DNA of 64,000 nucleotides from assembly GCF_025766255.1 (NCBI RefSeq), contig NW_026516806.1:37971-101970 (forward strand), given 5' to 3'. Positions 27,558 to 39,164 of this stretch are shown here, piece by piece. The notes beneath the pieces are model-generated. The model had not been told where the DNA came from, did no database searches, and was given only the letters and a program-made list of their open reading frames with translations. The translations under genes were made by a program, and so were the position numbers. The first letter of the stretch is position 1, and each line of letters begins with the position of its first letter. The DNA comes from Zychaea mexicana (taxonomy: Eukaryota > Mucoromycota > Mucoromycetes > Mucorales > Lichtheimiaceae).

Positions 27558-29442
27558 GATTGTCAGTGGGGATTTCGGTACAACCAAGAAATAAAGAGAG
27601 GACGGGTGTGCGTGCCGAGAGAAGGAAGAAGGCCTGCGTGCGTGTGCGTTTTGCGAGCAGAATCAAACTCCGTTGGGATTTGTCATGACAGAGTGCCACC
27701 TCTGTGGGTGAGTCACCGCAGCAGCTAATTGATGGCCGTCAGACAGTCATTCCCTGTTTTACTGAAGAGCAGTACGTACCACTCGGTTAATGAAGAAACA
27801 AAGTATTGATATTGTAAGCCAAATCGGTGCGGCTCAAAGATCCTTGTCAGGAACCATGGTTACATAGTAAAAAGAACGGGAAGGGCAGGGATTCCCCCCC
27901 CCCCAGTCTTCTACGAGTTATAGCGAGATAGTGCTAAAACGTAACTGATTTTCGTTCGCTTGGAAAAGCTTACTTGAGCTACATCACCTAATCCTCTTTA
28001 ATTAAGCTTTGCTTCCAGCTCTTTGAAACATGCCGCATATTGGAGTCGTTTCTAAATGATAACTGCGTCAACATGATTGTTCGGCTAAAAGCAATTCTTT
28101 AAACATCAATTAGATAAAAGCCTATTCTCCTCCACACAGTCCCTAACTGTATTTTGCGCTCTTTCATTTCCTGTACATTTACTACAAAGAGTTCATGTTT
28201 CTCAGTCTTGCTTCAGGGTGATCCAAATCACAAGAAGGTCGGTCGGGGTTGAACGTGTACACGGACATGGAAAAACGATTTGTATGCATGAAACTCAACT
28301 TGTTTTGACATAAATAAAACAAGAGTGTCATACTGGGTATTCATAGAAGCAGGGACTGAAAGTTTCGAGCGTTGAATGCTAACAACTACAATTATCTACT
28401 CTCTAGCTATAATTTCTCAATGTAACTGATTGGCCATGATCATCTTTGTGCTTGTCGGGTCGTTTTGCTATCTTGTAGTAACAGTAGCTCATTTAGGTAT
28501 CACTGTACTTCGCTACATTAACCGTTTAATCCTCCCGTATGCTAAGAGCATGAGGTACTGAACCTACCACTGTATCATCTCACCAGGCTTAATGAGTAGC
28601 GATATACATGAAGTACAACAATAGTAGGAAAGTCGTCTCAGGAACGCGGCAATTTAAAGGTTTTGACTTGAATAATTACTGTGTGTCCTGGAAGTATGCT
28701 ACAATAAACGATCATACACGTACTGAGAGTACTGGCACTCATGCAATGTTTCGAGGAAGAGGGGAGGTGCGCGCTATCAAGATACCCGAGCAAAACCTTG
28801 TAGCAACAAGCACACCATGTCAAATGATGATACGATGGATGGTGCAGAAAGTCAGGTGAAGATGTATAATGTGTTGGTGTTGAGATGGTAGGGTCGAAAG
28901 TGGGGAGGAGATGACTAGTGGGAGAGAATAATTAGGTAACGGCAGCGATGATTATGGCAGTACATAAGAGAGAATAACGACTAAAGGTAGCGTAACCGGA
29001 TTGACATATTGGAGAGCGTCATAAACTTTCACTGTCTTGATTTCACTGTCATATGTAGCTTTAGTAGCTGTCGGCATAAGCAATGGGCAAAAACAGGAAA
29101 AGCAAGTCTGACTTGCTCTATATAAGTCCTGCAATAACACCGGATAAGAGAGTGTATGTCTATTGCTCATCTTGCGGCCGCCGCGTCGAGGTCGTCCACG
29201 TAGATTGGAGCCTATTCCTGTACCGGTTAAGTCAACACACATACAGTAACAGAACACAGATATTGGATGGAGTCCCTTTCGAAGTAACATATAACTTTGA
29301 CTTTCTATTTACAAGCATCACAGTATTTTTTTGTAAGCATAGCAATAACGACACTTGGTCCTTAATCTTGGCACAAAAATAGTACGCAAACCAGAGAATA
29401 AAGCGGGCGGATGTAAAACGGTTTAGTATTTGCTATCCTTGT
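27558..29442. other. Long intergenic stretch, C11 homopolymer
   Basis: About 1.9 kb without a supportable gene. A run of 11 C lies at 27894-27904. A 112-codon open frame (29290-28952, minus) and 83- to 99-codon frames on plus carry no motif. Confidence 0.5.
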
Positions 29443-29994
29443 CTAATGCAAACGATGAATTTGGCGGTTAAGCTTAATACGTCCCTTTAATGTACTCCTG
29501 TTCAGGACCCTTGTTTCATTAAATACAATACGATTGATATACCCATCTAACGTTGCCAGCAGCACAATCTGACCGTCAATTGCAGCTACAAGATCGCGAT
29601 CCGATGACTCGTCGATTATGTCGTTATCATCGTAACCGTCATCGTCTTCAGTGTTTCTTGTACAGTAGGCGGTGGATGACCAGCAGCTTGATACTAGAAT
29701 CATCAAATGCTATAGAGCACAATCTTGCTGTTTGTCAAGTACTATTGTGTAGCAAATGTCTGTACATACATGTTTGCTTGTTGGATTTTGGATCTGTGGA
29801 GAGCTTCTATCTACTGATACTACAGGAGCAATAAGCATCAATCGTAATTCCGTTTCGCTGTTTATGATTCCTTCTTCGGCATGACTTGATATGTATGTAC
29901 CCGATTCAGCTGGCACTTTGAGGACAGCATTGCTCGATTTCTGGCTGCCGTATACCAGCTTTTGAGCCAAAATTCTGTTACATTTCAGGGACAT
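29443..29994 (-). CDS. Hypothetical protein, two exons
   Basis: The ATG at 29994 opens MSLKCNRILAQKLVYGSQKS. A 60-nt intron (GTATGT to TCTATAG, spanning the in-frame stop at 29710) keeps the frame and continues HLMILVSSCWSSTAYC, an acidic run EDDDGYDDNDIIDESSDRD, then DGQIVLLATLDGYINRIVFN and a stop at 29443. Total is about 163 residues. The DGQIVLLATLDGYINRIVF piece looks like one blade of a beta-propeller, so this might be the N-terminal remnant of a longer propeller protein, but no family was recognised. It sits head to head with the thioesterase-like gene, 432 bp apart. Confidence 0.45.
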
Positions 29995-30426
29995 TTCTAG
30001 CTTTCTTCAAACTTACATCGATAAGAGATTAAAAAAGAAGGAGCAAACCGTAAAAGGAAGGGGCATGTGAACACATATAAAAAATGGCGCTTTATTGTGC
30101 TACCTACAACTCACGACCAGCCCAGCAGGCTGGTGTGATTACATAATTTAAGTATTCCATTGGCCCATTACTATGTGAATTTATGTAAATATGAAGCCTG
30201 ATCCGCTGAGATACAGCCGTTTGGTGGCCCACACCCTGTGTCTATTGTGTATATTATAAGCGAAGCCATCTGTATATACTGTACCTCCCACAAACTTTTA
30301 TGGGATTTGTACCACCATCTACTGCGTACATGGTAGCTGCTTATTTTGTACCAGCGTCGTGCTATTTTTTCCCCTCTTCTAAATCGCTTGCTCCTTCCTT
30401 TCTTGTAATAATATCGCGCTAAAAGA

Positions 30427-31614
30427 ATGCCTGATTATCAAAAAGCTACAACACTTCGATACCTCGACACACGAGAAAGCAAATTAATATACGTTGGGAA
30501 TATAGATCCTGTATGTCATGCTTTAACAATAGTATTATCTTCGGTTTTTATTGTTGCTCGATCGCGTCCAATAATAGATATAAAATAAAACATTTAGGAC
30601 TATTGTGTTTTTCATGGCAGCGCTCAGGTACAGTTTCATACCTCTTAGAAAACTTCTATCATAACCATTCAGGTACAACTAGGCACAGCAGTCGCTAATC
30701 TCTTTTCTTTGCACGTACCTATATCCCATCAGGGTGGTAAGTTGAAGAGTCTGCGATTGTTCTCTACACAGCGATACACACCAATGTGCAACGGAAGATA
30801 AACTTGAATGCTAACCTGAAGGACGGCCTGTTAAACGACAATATTATATTACAAAATAGGGTACCTCGTTGCAATGGCGATGGATGCTATTCTACGATAT
30901 ACACCCGACCGACGTATTGTCGCGGTGAACTCGTTCTTTTTCAAACCTGGTAATGCAGGTCCATGCATTGTGGAAGTGAAAGAGCTCAAATCTAGCGAGC
31001 GGAATTTTTGTGTTGCTCAAGTTGTTCTCAAGCAACATCAACAACCGCAACAGCAACTATTATCCAGCATTGACGACTACAATCCATCATTATACACTGC
31101 CAAGCTTCACACTATCATAACTACAGCAAGTAGTAGTTACGATAGTGCATCGTTTCATATCATGAACAACGATCCAGCTTCGCCTGTGTTCGACAACAAT
31201 ATGCAGCCTAGTCCTATTATGGAACTCTTTTTGCGTGCATCCGATGTCATCACCATTTACGAGAACCACGAGCGCAGTTACGAAGGAGAAGTTTGGCATG
31301 CACTTGAATGGCCACATACAAGTGATGGACAGCAACTGATTGACATCAAAAGCCTTGCCTGTTTCGCTGACCTATTAAATATCACTAAACCATATGCCCA
31401 ACATAACGAGCTGGTACGATTGCCGAGAATGACGCTCCAAATGGAGATCAAATTCCGTCCACTTCCAGTAAACCCAATCCAGCGTGTACTAGCTAAAGTT
31501 ATTATGAGTGATCTCATTGATGGCTTTATAAATGGGGATGTGTGGCTATTTGATCAGAATGGTTATTTACTTGCTAATGTGAGGTACGTCATCAGAAGAA
31601 AACAACAAGAGTGA
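30427..31614 (+). CDS. Acyl-CoA thioesterase-like protein (double hotdog)
   Basis: Predicted hydrolase of acyl-thioesters. Exon 1 begins MPDYQKATTLRYLDTRESKL and IYVGNIDP, then a donor GTATGT. The next coding piece ends HQGG across a GTAAGT donor (near 30734) and is joined to YLVAMAMDAIL at 30870; the GGY before a long helix is the typical thioesterase N-terminal hotdog signature. The long last exon contains the second hotdog, including WHALEWPHTSDGQQ, DLLNITKPYA, MEIKFRPLP and SDLIDGFINGDVWLFDQNGYLLA, ending at 31614. The exact boundaries of the middle exon (between 30560 and 30734) are uncertain: two readings are possible around VQLGTAVAN and VPISHQGG. The substrate is unknown. Confidence 0.8.
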
Positions 31615-32487
31615 CATGTATTTGGGATAACTTATATGTGTTCCCGGCATCCCCACCCTGCTATTCTATCTTTTTTTAATAATTAGACATCAAATGGCAG
31701 TTGAAACGGCGCAGCCAGCCAAGAAAAAAGCGAACTTATAGAACTCTTTTATATATAAACTTGCCTATCCACCACAAGCAACGTTTCGATAACCTTTAAA
31801 CATCATTGTTTCTTTTTACTTGTGGCTGTATTGATGAACTGTTTACATCGGTGTGGGGATATTGAACGATGAAAGGAGCGGGAGCTGTATATGTGATTAC
31901 ATCATAGTAAGGAAACATAATATTTATCGAAAAAAGAGATGTCAGAGTTACTGTACAGTATTGGAAAGTTCATATAGCAAATCGACCGACAAAAGATTAT
32001 GGTATGCTTCTTATATACGTATACGAATAATCATTTCGTAAACTATCTCCTTCCTTTTGATATTACTCTATATCTTTAAAATACTATACTACGTTACTAT
32101 GCTCGGTACTTCCGGGTCAAACTGTTTTGTTGTTTCTTTTCTGTGGTGAACTCGGGCCTTTTTTAAGCTCGCGACAACCGTCAAAGAAACTCAGGAAAAC
32201 CACTTGATGGCGTTCTTAGAAGGTTATGACTCTATTAAAAGAGAAAATTTTAGTGCCAACGTAGCGCTGTACTGTCCTCAGGCTTTGCGTTGCACGCAAT
32301 GTGGTTACAACGCATACATGTGTGTATTAACTACAGGTTCAAGCAAAAATCACCTGTCGAGTCCATCGGCCTACGGGGTAACAATCGGTCCGATTCGGTT
32401 AACTGGCGGAATAAGCCAGGATCGAGCTGCATAAAAATCAGGTGCGCAGGAAAATCTTCTCTTTCCTTAATTTTCTCGATCCAAACA
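31615..32487. other. Intergenic
   Basis: Spacer between two plus-strand genes. The open frame from 32204 upstream of the epoxide hydrolase start is not in phase with it and lacks motifs. Confidence 0.5.
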
Positions 32488-34081
32488 ATGTCGAACATTG
32501 AACCTTTTGAAATACCATCTATCCCGTCTGAACGACTCGCTTTGCTCAAGCAAAAACTCCAAAATGCCGAGTATCCTAACGAGCTTGAGAAGGATGTCGG
32601 ATGGACATACGGCGCGCCTCGCTGGGCTGTCGAACCGCTGGTGAAAGCATGGCTCAACGAGTACGACTGGGAAAAAGCGCGTGCTGAAATGAATCAATGG
32701 CACCATTACCAAATAACCGCTCAAGGCTTACGTGTCCACTTTATCCATGAACCTTCAGACAAGCCCAATGCTATTCCTCTCCTTTTGTTGAACGGCTGGC
32801 CATCCAACTTTTATGAATATCACAAAGTAATCCAGCCTCTCCGAGACGGCGCAAATGGAGGACAGGTATGGTTGAAAACAATTCCCCAACCTCATTATGC
32901 TTACACACAATAAATGGGTATCGTTGATAGGCTTTTCACGTCGTAATTCCCAGCTTACCTGGCTACGGGTTCTCAGAAGCACCCAAACTGCCTGGTTACG
33001 GTGTTGCAAAGAATGGCGAAATCATGGCTGAGCTCATGACCACCATCGGGTACAATGAGTACGGTATGTGTATTTCAAAGTCAACAAACACAGAAATCGA
33101 TAGAACTAATATATACAACATAGTTGTACACGGATCCGATTGGGGAAGTACGATTGGAAAGTGGATTGCCATGGAAAGATCATCGCATTGCAAGGGGTAC
33201 CACACAGTGATGCCACTCTGCCCGCCACCGTTACCTACGCCCTCGTTTTTGTTTTCTCACCCTGTTAAGGTGGCCAAGTTTCTCGCAAGTACTGTTCTCG
33301 GTTTTGATCCTGTGTACGGTCAGGGCGTCGTGAAGCTCAAGGGAAAATCATTTGCCGATGTGCAAAATGATCGAGATTCCGGATATCGGGCTATACAGGC
33401 CACTCGACCATACACGTTAGCATACGGGTTATCTGATAGCCCTGTCGGTCTTTTAGGTGAGTTGAGAAAACAAGATGTATGTATATATATATTTTTGAAA
33501 GATAAATGACCTTTCTGTTGCAACAACATAGCATGGATGCTTGAGAAATTTCACAATTGGACGTATCATCCTTCTGGGAACGTAGAGACCCAGGCGTTAC
33601 CAGAAACTGTCACGACCGAAGAATTTCTGACGCAAGTTACCATCTACTGGCTGACAAACACAATGTCATCGTCTACACGTCTGTATTACGAGGCTTTCAA
33701 CGAAGCAGAAATGATGAAGGTGTTCATGGGCTCGGTCACCATCCCTATGGCGGCAGCTTACTTCCCCGGCGAGCTTTCCAAGGTAGGGTGTAAGAGAATA
33801 ACTACTAGATCATGAGCACATAGTACCTAACACTTGATTAAACCGTCTTTACAGTTTCCTCGTGAATGGTTGGAGGCGAGTGGTAACCTCGTGCAATATA
33901 ATGAACCGGATGTGGTACGTAGCGAGTCTTTTGATGGAGTCCATTACAATGAATGATCTTGTCATATATTAATGGTCTTCTTTATTAGGGCGGACATTTT
34001 CCAGCATTAGAAGTCCCGGATGTGTTGGTGGATGATGTGCGGCGTTTTGGCAAGTCTTTGAAGGCAAAAAAGCATCTGTAA
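32488..34081 (+). CDS. Epoxide-hydrolase-like alpha/beta hydrolase
   Basis: Six exons, 32488..32865, 32931..33063, 33124..33456, 33532..33782, 33855..33914, 33989..34081, all phases closing, 415 residues. The N-terminal epoxide hydrolase cap (EIPSIPSERLALLKQKLQ, WTYGAPRWAVEPLVKAW) precedes the alpha/beta-hydrolase core. The nucleophile elbow reads VVHGSDWGS, with Asp as in this family. The catalytic His sits in GGHFPALEVP near the C-terminus. The oxyanion-hole motif normally HGWP reads NGWP (LLLLNGWPSNFYEY). The architecture is that of microsomal/juvenile-hormone epoxide hydrolases, but no membrane anchor is present, so it is probably soluble. Likely role is detoxification or secondary metabolism; the substrate cannot be inferred. 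Confidence 0.9.
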
Positions 34082-34794
34082 AAATAGGATAGACAAGGAA
34101 GTTCAATGCTGTCACATTGGACCTTAACTACAGATTGTGTGTTTCTATGCTATACCATATAATATATCCTATCCAATTATATCATACATGTAACAAAGTC
34201 TACTTTGCTTTATATTGTACGAGCTACACAGGGAAGAGGATGATCCTCATTATCGAGTAATCGGTGCGCTCTTCCGCCCTTATGAATGTGTTCTGACAGC
34301 CATTATACGAGGTATTGTGGTCATCGTAGCGCATGAGAGGAGCATACAAAATGTATGCGTACCAGCTGTACAATGATGATTTTTGCTAACATGTATACTG
34401 TATATATGATGTAAGAGGACTAGATGATCAGCGTCAGCTGAAGTAGCTCGCTCAAATCAATGCTGTGACGACCTAAATCTGATAATGATACAAAATGAAA
34501 GCATTGAATATATAAAGTATCTGTCATATGTATCTATTACAGTGTTTTTTACGACGCTTTTTTGTACACTTCCCAGTATTACTATTGATAAAGCACATAA
34601 AACGACGCTTATATCTAAGGTAATCAATAACGTTTCATGGCAACACACTTCCATTTATTTTTCAAGAAAGAGCCGGGTTGAGCCCTCATTGTTTCTCTAT
34701 TATGACAAATTTACATAAATTTATTGTTAGCTTATAAACGGATATCATCCAGTCACCACTGTACAACAAAATACCAATCCGACCCAAATTTATC
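34082..34794. other. Intergenic
   Basis: AT-rich spacer with no coding evidence. Confidence 0.5.
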
Positions 34795-35434
34795 ATGACA
34801 ATGGATTCAACCAGCAATAATAACTACGATGAGACCTTGAATCTTCCGACATCTACTGTTAAAAGTGAACAGCACCCACCAGAGACCATGACGGACGATC
34901 GTGCCGATGCTCTTGATTTCAACGAAACCAGCAGAGATGCTGAAGCTATGATCGCTCATAAATCAAGAGCGGCGGTCGGATATTTGAGGCTCGGTAACTT
35001 GCTAGATATGCAAGGCAAGCCATCAAAGGCAGCTCAAATGTACCAAGCAGCTTTGGGGAAAAAAATCTCGCACGACAATCCAGCATACAATTAACTGGAG
35101 CATAGCAAACAGGATGCTTTGCAAAAAAAGCGAAATAAAAGAGTGACATTATTGCTGCGCTTCCACTGGAGATAGTTGATGACATTATCGAGTAGCTCTC
35201 AGAGAAGGGCAAGGTAACCTGCTTGAACGTTTCTACCGTATGGGACAAGAAGATAGCGGCCTGTCGGAGAGCATTGAAGGACATAGCCAACGAACAAAAC
35301 GGTGAAGCAGAAACTATGGTTGCGCGCATTTTGCCTTATATTGCAAAGCACGTCAAGGGCTTGACTATAACGACTTTAGATCGTGATGTATTGCTCAGAT
35401 ATTTGAAGCAAATGGAAGATGGGCGCTTTATCTA
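34795..35434 (+). pseudogene. TPR plus F-box protein, truncated pseudogene
   Basis: N-terminal part of a Mucoromycota-type F-box protein. The ATG at 34795 opens a Ser/Thr-rich lead and a TPR-like helix pair (AVGYLRLGNLLDMQGKPSKA, AQMYQAALGKK), then a stop TAA at 35092. Codons continue in frame as LEHSKQDALQKKRNKRV, after which a shift of frame gives the F-box DIIAALPLEIVDDIIE, a TAG, then LSEKGKVTCLNVSTVWDKKI and VARILPYIAKHVKGLTI, ending at 35434. The expected leucine-rich repeats are missing; instead a truncated dehydrogenase copy follows within 100 bp. Functional members would recruit substrates to an SCF ubiquitin ligase. Confidence 0.75.
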
Positions 35435-35504
35435 AATTGTCGCTCTTAGGATGGCAGGTACGACTTTACCGCATTAACTCTTCTTGTAAACCTACGTAGT
35501 AGTC

Positions 35505-36515
35505 TGAGAGATGACGCGTGACATGATGATACAGTTGTATCAATGGATGACTGGTTGTTGCCATTATAGGCCTCGAAACCCATTTGCGACCATTCATGTA
35601 GCACACTACTACTTGACCATGCAATTACTCCCTCTCCTGATCAAATCAGCGCCGAGCCGTATTGTAAATGTCAGCTCCAATGTCCACCAGTCGACATCAC
35701 TTTTTGCTCGTAGCTTAGATTAAGCGAACGATGAAAAAGGCTATAATTCCGCTTTTTAATATGGTTCAGCAAGGTATAGTTACTATATCGCAGAAAAAAA
35801 CTACCTTGATTTGGGAGACAAATCTAATAACACGGGTGACATATGGTACTCAGTTTCTCTAGGCTTATGATATCCTGATCACCCGGGAGTTGACTAAACG
35901 ATTGGAGTCCAAGGGAATCCGCAAGGTAAGAAATATATTCAGACATAAACACAGTATGTTGTTGTTTCCAAGTTTATAGTATGGCTGCTAATGGTATACT
36001 TCTATCCTCCTATGTCTCCTACTATTTTTAGGTTTATGTTAACTGCAATCACCCTGGTGTCGCGAAAAGCGATCTCAGTAGGCACGCCATCGAGAAAAAT
36101 TCGATTTTGTCTACAGTTTTAGGAGGCGATTATGTCGGGAAAAGAGCCCTCACTCAACTCTACTTGGCCACAAGTCCCGAAGTTGAAAACAAGAATATCA
36201 TGGGAAAATGTTACGTAAGGATTAGTTTCGATCTGATGATTGGGATATTTAAGGCTTCATGGAAGCGATACTTAATAGAACAGTTCTTGGTATGTAGGTG
36301 AATAGATTCTTGCGGAAAACCAGGATCTGTAAACCCTTACTCAAGATGTGACAAGAACGCTATTAAAAAATGGGGTCTACGGAAAAGGAGAAAGCGCCTC
36401 AGTATGAAGGTGCACCGATATGTATAATAATAGAGTTACGTTTTTTTTTCGTGCTGTAACAAAGCAAGAACGATATATACAGCCGATAATAATGACGACT
36501 ATACTTTGCAAAAAC
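35505..36515 (+). pseudogene. Truncated copy of the short-chain dehydrogenase at 37.2 kb
   Basis: This stretch matches 37633-38690 closely, introns included. It begins inside intron 2 of the parent (GAGAGATG...CAGTTGTATCAATGGATGAC) and covers parent exons 3-6 and the 3' flank. It therefore lacks the start, the Rossmann TGxxxGxG and the NNAG exon. Exon 3 reads VAHYYLTMQLLPLLIKSAPS then NVSSNVHQSTSLFARSLD and a stop (parent: NVSSKGHQMTSLSARSLDKV). Later pieces (CNHPGVAKSDLSRHAIEKNS, YLATSPEVENKNIMGKCY) are still readable, and GAACGCTATTAAAAAATGGG carries small indels. It is a DNA-level partial duplication, not a retrocopy. Confidence 0.85.
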
Positions 36516-37158
36516 CTGGACAAGATGACACTCAAAAGGTATACATCCATCACTGATATTGCGATCTCATATGTAAAACAGAGAACCAATAGCGTTGTGA
36601 TAGTGGACTAGTAATTTATCTACAAGTAACAATCTAGTAATATATCAAGCTTATGCAATGTACATGAAGGATTTAAATCAGCTATACCTGTGGTACCAAA
36701 CATCATTTTAAGGCAAAAAAAAAGACTATTTGGTACATCCTGCCATGCACAAGTAAACCAAAATTCGAAATTTGACGAGTAATTTCCTATTGTAGACATT
36801 GTGATTGCATAAGCACTTTCCATATATATATGTACACTGGTATTTCCTAGAGAAGAGGGAAACCATTATTATCCAGGGGCAATACTTTTACATACAATAG
36901 TTATTCCAACGTAGAATAACGCGTCATACTTCCTTTTGTATTGAGTTGACGGCACATAATTAAGGTTTTAAATCAATTTTTGATTCAACATAGTCTGCAC
37001 AAGATATATGCTGATCTGTATAGCAGCGCGAAAATGAAAAGATCCATAAATCATATAAAAGGCTTGTTTTAAACAATGCAGATCATAGAACAACCTTAAG
37101 CATAATTTCTTTTATACTACCCATCTATTAACACAGCCTTTTTTTCTCGAGTAGTGTT
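36516..37158. other. Intergenic, promoter side of the dehydrogenase
   Basis: AT-rich spacer; only short open frames without motifs. Confidence 0.5.
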
Positions 37159-38578
37159 ATGTTTTCGTCAAACCATTTCGAACTCTCGGATATTCCTGAT
37201 CTCTCGGGCAAAGTTGCAATTATTACCGGCAGCAATACTGGCATTGGCAGAGTATGCGCGCTTGAAATGGCACGAAAGCACTGTCAAATGTAAGCATACA
37301 CGCATTAACAAACGAAGAGAGACATCACATTATGATGTTTCTGTTGACATATAATACTATACAGAGAACATTAAAAAATGTATACTATGTAATCATGTAG
37401 CATCGTAGCTTCCCGAAGTGAAGACAAGGGACAAGCTGTAGTTTCCGAAATCAAGTCAGCAACTGGAAACGAGAAGGTCGAGTTTGTTAAGTTGGATTTA
37501 CTCTCCCTCCAATCTGTCAAAACATTCGCCGATACTTTCAAGTCCAGATACGACAAATTACACATTTTGCTGAACAATGCAGGTGTTATGTTGTGTCCAT
37601 ACGGACTCAGTGAAGATGGTTTGTATACTGCAAGAAGAGAGATGGCGCGTGACATGACGATCCAGTTGTATCAATGGATGACCGGTTGCTGTTATTATAT
37701 CTTTTAGGCCTGGAAACCCACTTTGCGACCAATCATGTAGCACACTACTACTTGACCATGCAACTACTTCCTCTCCTGATCAAATCAGCGCCGAGCCGTA
37801 TTGTAAATGTCAGTTCCAAGGGCCATCAAATGACATCGCTTTCTGCTCGTAGCTTAGATAAAGTGAACGATGAAAAAGGCTATAATTCCACTCTTCAGTA
37901 TGGTTTAAGCAAGGTATAGTTACTATATCGCAGTAAAAAAGCTACCTTGGTTTACGAGATAAACTTAGTAACACGAATGTCATATGGTACTCAATTCCTT
38001 TAGGCTTGTAATATCTTATTCACCCGGGAGTTGGCTAAGCGATTGGAGTCTAGGGGAATCCACAATGTAAAGAAATATGGTCAAACAAATGTAGTAATTC
38101 ATGGCTGCTAAAAGTATGCTTCATTTTCTCTATATGTGTTTGCTACTACTCTAAGGTTTACGTTAACAGCAATCACCCTGGTGTCGTGAAAAGCGATCTC
38201 ACTAGGCACGCCATTGAACAAAAGTCGATTTGGGCTACAGTTTTAGAAAGTGATTATGTCGGTATCCCGACAGAAAAGGGATCCCTCACTCAACTCTACT
38301 TGGCCACCAGCCCCGAAGTGGAAAGCATGGATATTAAGGGAAAATATTACGTAAGGATTAGTTTCAATCTGATGACTGTGATGGTAATACAGTACAGGAT
38401 TCATGGAGGCGATACTTAATAGAACGATTCTTGTTATATTGGTGTATAGGTTCCTTTCGGAAAACCAGGATCTGTAAACCCTTACTCAAGATGTGACAAG
38501 AACGCTATTAAATTGTGGGAGTTCACGGAAAAGCTTCTGAAGGAGAAAGCGCCTCAGTATGAAGGTGCACCGATCTAA
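37159..38578 (+). CDS. Short-chain dehydrogenase/reductase (SDR), retinol-dehydrogenase/WW-oxidoreductase-like
   Basis: NAD(P)-dependent oxidoreductase of 313 residues from six exons: 37159..37289, 37401..37618, 37708..37913, 38004..38066, 38156..38350, 38450..38578, all phases closing. Classical SDR motifs are present: the cofactor loop TGSNTGIG after DLSGKVAIITG, NNAG in LHILLNNAGVML, the catalytic Ser region RIVNVSSKGH, and the Tyr-x-x-x-Lys pair as YGLSK. NHPGVVKSDL follows, as in retinol-dehydrogenase-like SDRs. There is no signal peptide or membrane helix. The substrate is not predictable. A truncated copy lies 1.5 kb upstream. Confidence 0.92.
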
Positions 38579-39164
38579 TAATAGAGTTACACCATTTGTT
38601 GGATGTGTCTTTTTCTCTTGTTCTCTAAAGAACAAGTAGACCAATAAATAAACGCGACAATAATGACGATAATATTTTGCAAATTCGCAGGGGCTGCACT
38701 TTATGTGCAGTCATACACACGTTCTTACTTCCTGTGCTTGCTACATATCTTTTTAGGACTATGTACATATGTATCATTTTTTAACTATCAAAGAATAGCA
38801 CTAGTTTTGCATTTGCTTGAGCAGGTAATCATGTATATATGTAATGTGTATATATTTTGTTATGTACAAAGGTATGGTAGGTAAGCTTTTGTAAAATGAA
38901 AAGGGAGTAAATGCGAATAGATTGGTTACAGTTAAGTGGAAGGGGTGCGATTGTAAGAATGGGTTGTTTGATTGTTTTTGATGGTATCGTTTGTTGATAC
39001 TGATTGCGACGGATAGAAAGGATATGAGAGTTGGAGGTAATGAAGAGATCTATGCTAACAGTGATATAAAGGGGTAGTCAAAAGAAGGAGGATTTAGCCT
39101 GGTGTGTGTTATGTTTTTGCAATCATCAAAGCTTGTCTCCTTTTTTCCTCGTCTTTAATTTTTT
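38579..39164. other. Intergenic (convergent 3' ends)
   Basis: Space between the 3' ends of the SDR and CorA genes; no coding evidence. The first ~110 bp are shared with the upstream SDR copy. Confidence 0.5.
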
